Origin: Hyphomicrobiales bacterium
GTDB taxonomy: Bacteria > Pseudomonadota > Alphaproteobacteria > Rhizobiales > JACESI01
DNA length: 64,000 bases
NCBI GenBank assembly: GCA_039989895.1
Contig: JBDXGY010000002.1
Location: forward strand, 268,501 to 332,500
Direction: 5' to 3'
Shown: positions 62,736 through 64,000 of the stretch, in pieces
Position numbering within the stretch: the stretch's first letter is position 1
How the letters are laid out: each line of letters starts with the position of its first letter
Notes under the pieces: model-generated
What the model saw: the letters and a program-made list of their open reading frames with translations, nothing else
What the model was told of the DNA's origin: nothing
Database searches by the model: none
Program-made: the position numbers and the translations under genes

Positions 62736-64000
62736 ATTGCTGAGTGCAAAATCCTGCTCTTTTTGCGCGTCCGGCTTATCTAAAAGTTGGTCGATACGGT
62801 TGCGTTCACGCTCAAAGGCGGCCAACTGATCACCTGATAAAATGCGCCCACGTGGTAGGCGAATACGCATTGGATCTACGTGGCGCCCATTGACGATTAC
62901 TTCGTAATGAAGGTGTGGACCAGTGGATAAACCAGTTGAGCCAACATAGCCGATAATTTGGCCTTGTCGCACACGAACACCGGATTTCATACCTTTGGCA
63001 AATCGACTCATATGAGCGTAGCCGGTTTTGTAACCGTTTGCATGGCGAATTTTGATCCAGCGGCCATAACCAGAAAACCATTTGGCATCTTCTATGACGC
63101 CGTTGCCGGCTGCAAAAATAGGGGTTCCGCGTGGGGCAGACCAGTCAACGCCCTTGTGTAGGCGAGATGTGCGCAAAATAGGATGGCGGCGCCAGCCATA
63201 GCTTGAACGAAATTTTGCACGAGGAACCGGCTGACGCATCAAGAATTTTTTCGCACTGCGACCATTCTCATCATAATAATCGACTTCATTATCATCCGTG
63301 GTTTTAAATCGATAATAGCGCCGTTTTAAGTCGCCCAGCTGGAGTGATGTGTATAAAATCTCTGACTCTTTTGTCGCTTTTTCCTGCTCAGGATCGAGAG
63401 AATAAAAGACTTCCATTTTGTCAGTTTGTTTAACGGAGCTCTTAAAGTCGACATCAAAGGCATAGATGCGGATAAGCTCGCGCGCGAGTTCTGTCGGTAT
63501 ATTGTGTTTGAGGGCTGTTTGATAAATCCCTTGGTAGACACTCGTATTTCCTGCTGCAAATAATCTTGGCTGCAGTTGATCTTCAAGCTCGTTAGCAAGT
63601 GCCGGTTCATTTGTAGGTACAAAATCACCGCTGTCAGCGCGTGCAATTGTTATAAGATGTTGGCTATCGTCATAAATACTGATGACATCCGGTATATCTG
63701 CATTCGGCCCGCCTGCGTAATTCATGCGTATTTTGTGTGTGCTTTTAAACGTTTTATCAGGCAATTCTTTTGAAAGAGCAGAGATGATTGGATCTGCATC
63801 TTCTTCAAATCCCATTTCATCCTTCCAAAATTCTTTGAAAGTGCTGTTTGATTTTGGGTTTATGAAGCCTGCATCTTTTGTCAGTGACAAATGAGCGACG
63901 TCATTTGTTTTATTTATTGTGAGAACATTTTCGGAGCGGATCTTGACTAAGTTATCAAATGGAGATGGCGCGGCGCGGCCTTCAAAACGGGCTTGATCAA
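62733..64000 (-). CDS. M23 (LytM-type) peptidoglycan endopeptidase, 5' end outside window
   Basis: The frame stays open to the window edge, upstream of the first possible start at 63890, with coherent coding (SPFDNLVKIRSEN), so the N-terminus is missing. At least 422 residues are visible. The C-terminal LytM domain has HKGVDWSAPRGTP (zinc His and Asp), GYGRWIKIRHANGYKTGYAHM and TGPHLHYEV, all catalytic residues present, so it should cut peptidoglycan crosslinks. A long domain of OapA or LysM-like character likely precedes it. It is convergent with clpB. Confidence 0.92.
   Translation of the reverse strand, partial: DQARFEGRAAPSPFDNLVKIRSENVLTINKTNDVAHLSLTKDAGFINPKSNSTFKEFWKDEMGFEEDADPIISALSKELPDKTFKSTHKIRMNYAGGPNADIPDVISIYDDSQHLITIARADSGDFVPTNEPALANELEDQLQPRLFAAGNTSVYQGIYQTALKHNIPTELARELIRIYAFDVDFKSSVKQTDKMEVFYSLDPEQEKATKESEILYTSLQLGDLKRRYYRFKTTDDNEVDYYDENGRSAKKFLMRQPVPRAKFRSSYGWRRHPILRTSRLHKGVDWSAPRGTPIFAAGNGVIEDAKWFSGYGRWIKIRHANGYKTGYAHMSRFAKGMKSGVRVRQGQIIGYVGSTGLSTGPHLHYEVIVNGRHVDPMRIRLPRGRILSGDQLAAFERERNRIDQLLDKPDAQKEQDFALSN

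Overview
The window is a chromosomal stretch of an alphaproteobacterium, most likely a moderately AT-rich, probably marine member of the Hyphomicrobiales (Rhizobiales). The evidence is a set of lineage-typical genes (cpdR, rcdA, gapR, a trcR/DUF1013 gene, DUF4167, DUF1192, DUF1244, DUF1465, DUF2336), the order hisN / N-formylglutamate amidohydrolase / cpdR, and the run lysC-ptsP-prfA-prmC-DUF4167-clpB. I see no rRNA, prophage, transposase or CRISPR array. Most of the window is ordinary core genome.

Layout. 1-4.2 kb: the end of a DUF1007 gene with a His-rich Ni/Co exporter, hemH, and an SPFH/NfeD membrane pair. 4.2-5.9 kb: a PomA/PomB-like stator pair (minus). 6.1-9.8 kb: an envelope group of KdsD, a beta-barrel protein and GalU. 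10-12.5 kb: an MltB-type lytic transglycosylase and a degenerate SGNH/DUF459 protein. 12.5-18.7 kb: gltBD, preceded by a leader full of small inverted repeats. 19.2-19.8 kb: a small heat-shock gene with a sigma-32-like promoter and a ROSE-like RNA thermometer. 20.7-25.4 kb: hydrolase, hisN, N-formylglutamate amidohydrolase, cpdR and DUF2336. 25.6-30.7 kb: tRNA-Val, rpmJ, TPR protein, hydrolase, pyk, DUF1036, DUF1244 and gapR. 30.8-36.9 kb: two cell-wall proteins (DUF882, L,D-transpeptidase) and a sigma-54 response regulator. 37-41.9 kb: M3 peptidase, ABC1 kinase, a small cytochrome oxidase subunit, TPR lipoprotein and rpsU. 42-48.2 kb: purEK, two DUF465 proteins, propionyl-CoA synthetase with an SDR, and DUF1013. 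48.5-52 kb: DUF1192, rcdA and then a small accessory patch. 52-64 kb: lysC, ptsP, prfA, prmC, DUF4167, an HD-GYP protein, clpB and an M23 peptidase cut by the window end.

How the genes fit together. Several products act on cell-cycle control and proteolysis: CpdR and RcdA (ClpXP adaptors for CtrA turnover in Caulobacter), GapR and DUF1013/TrcR. Others build or remodel the envelope: KdsD, GalU, MltB, DUF882, L,D-transpeptidase and M23. Nitrogen and PTS-Ntr functions are represented by gltBD and ptsP, and protein quality control by Hsp20 and ClpB.

The least ordinary stretch is 48.7-51.5 kb. It holds a candidate small RNA with an exposed CCTCCC, a scar where the translated 5' end of one gene is joined out of frame to the 3' end of a GMC oxidoreductase, a second candidate small RNA with its own promoter and strong terminator, a cassette of two very small proteins, and overlapping Lin0512 paralogs. 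I found no clearly new multi-gene system. The best leads are the two RNA candidates, the ROSE-like thermometer, the gltB leader repeats, the degenerate SGNH protein and the small-protein cassette.
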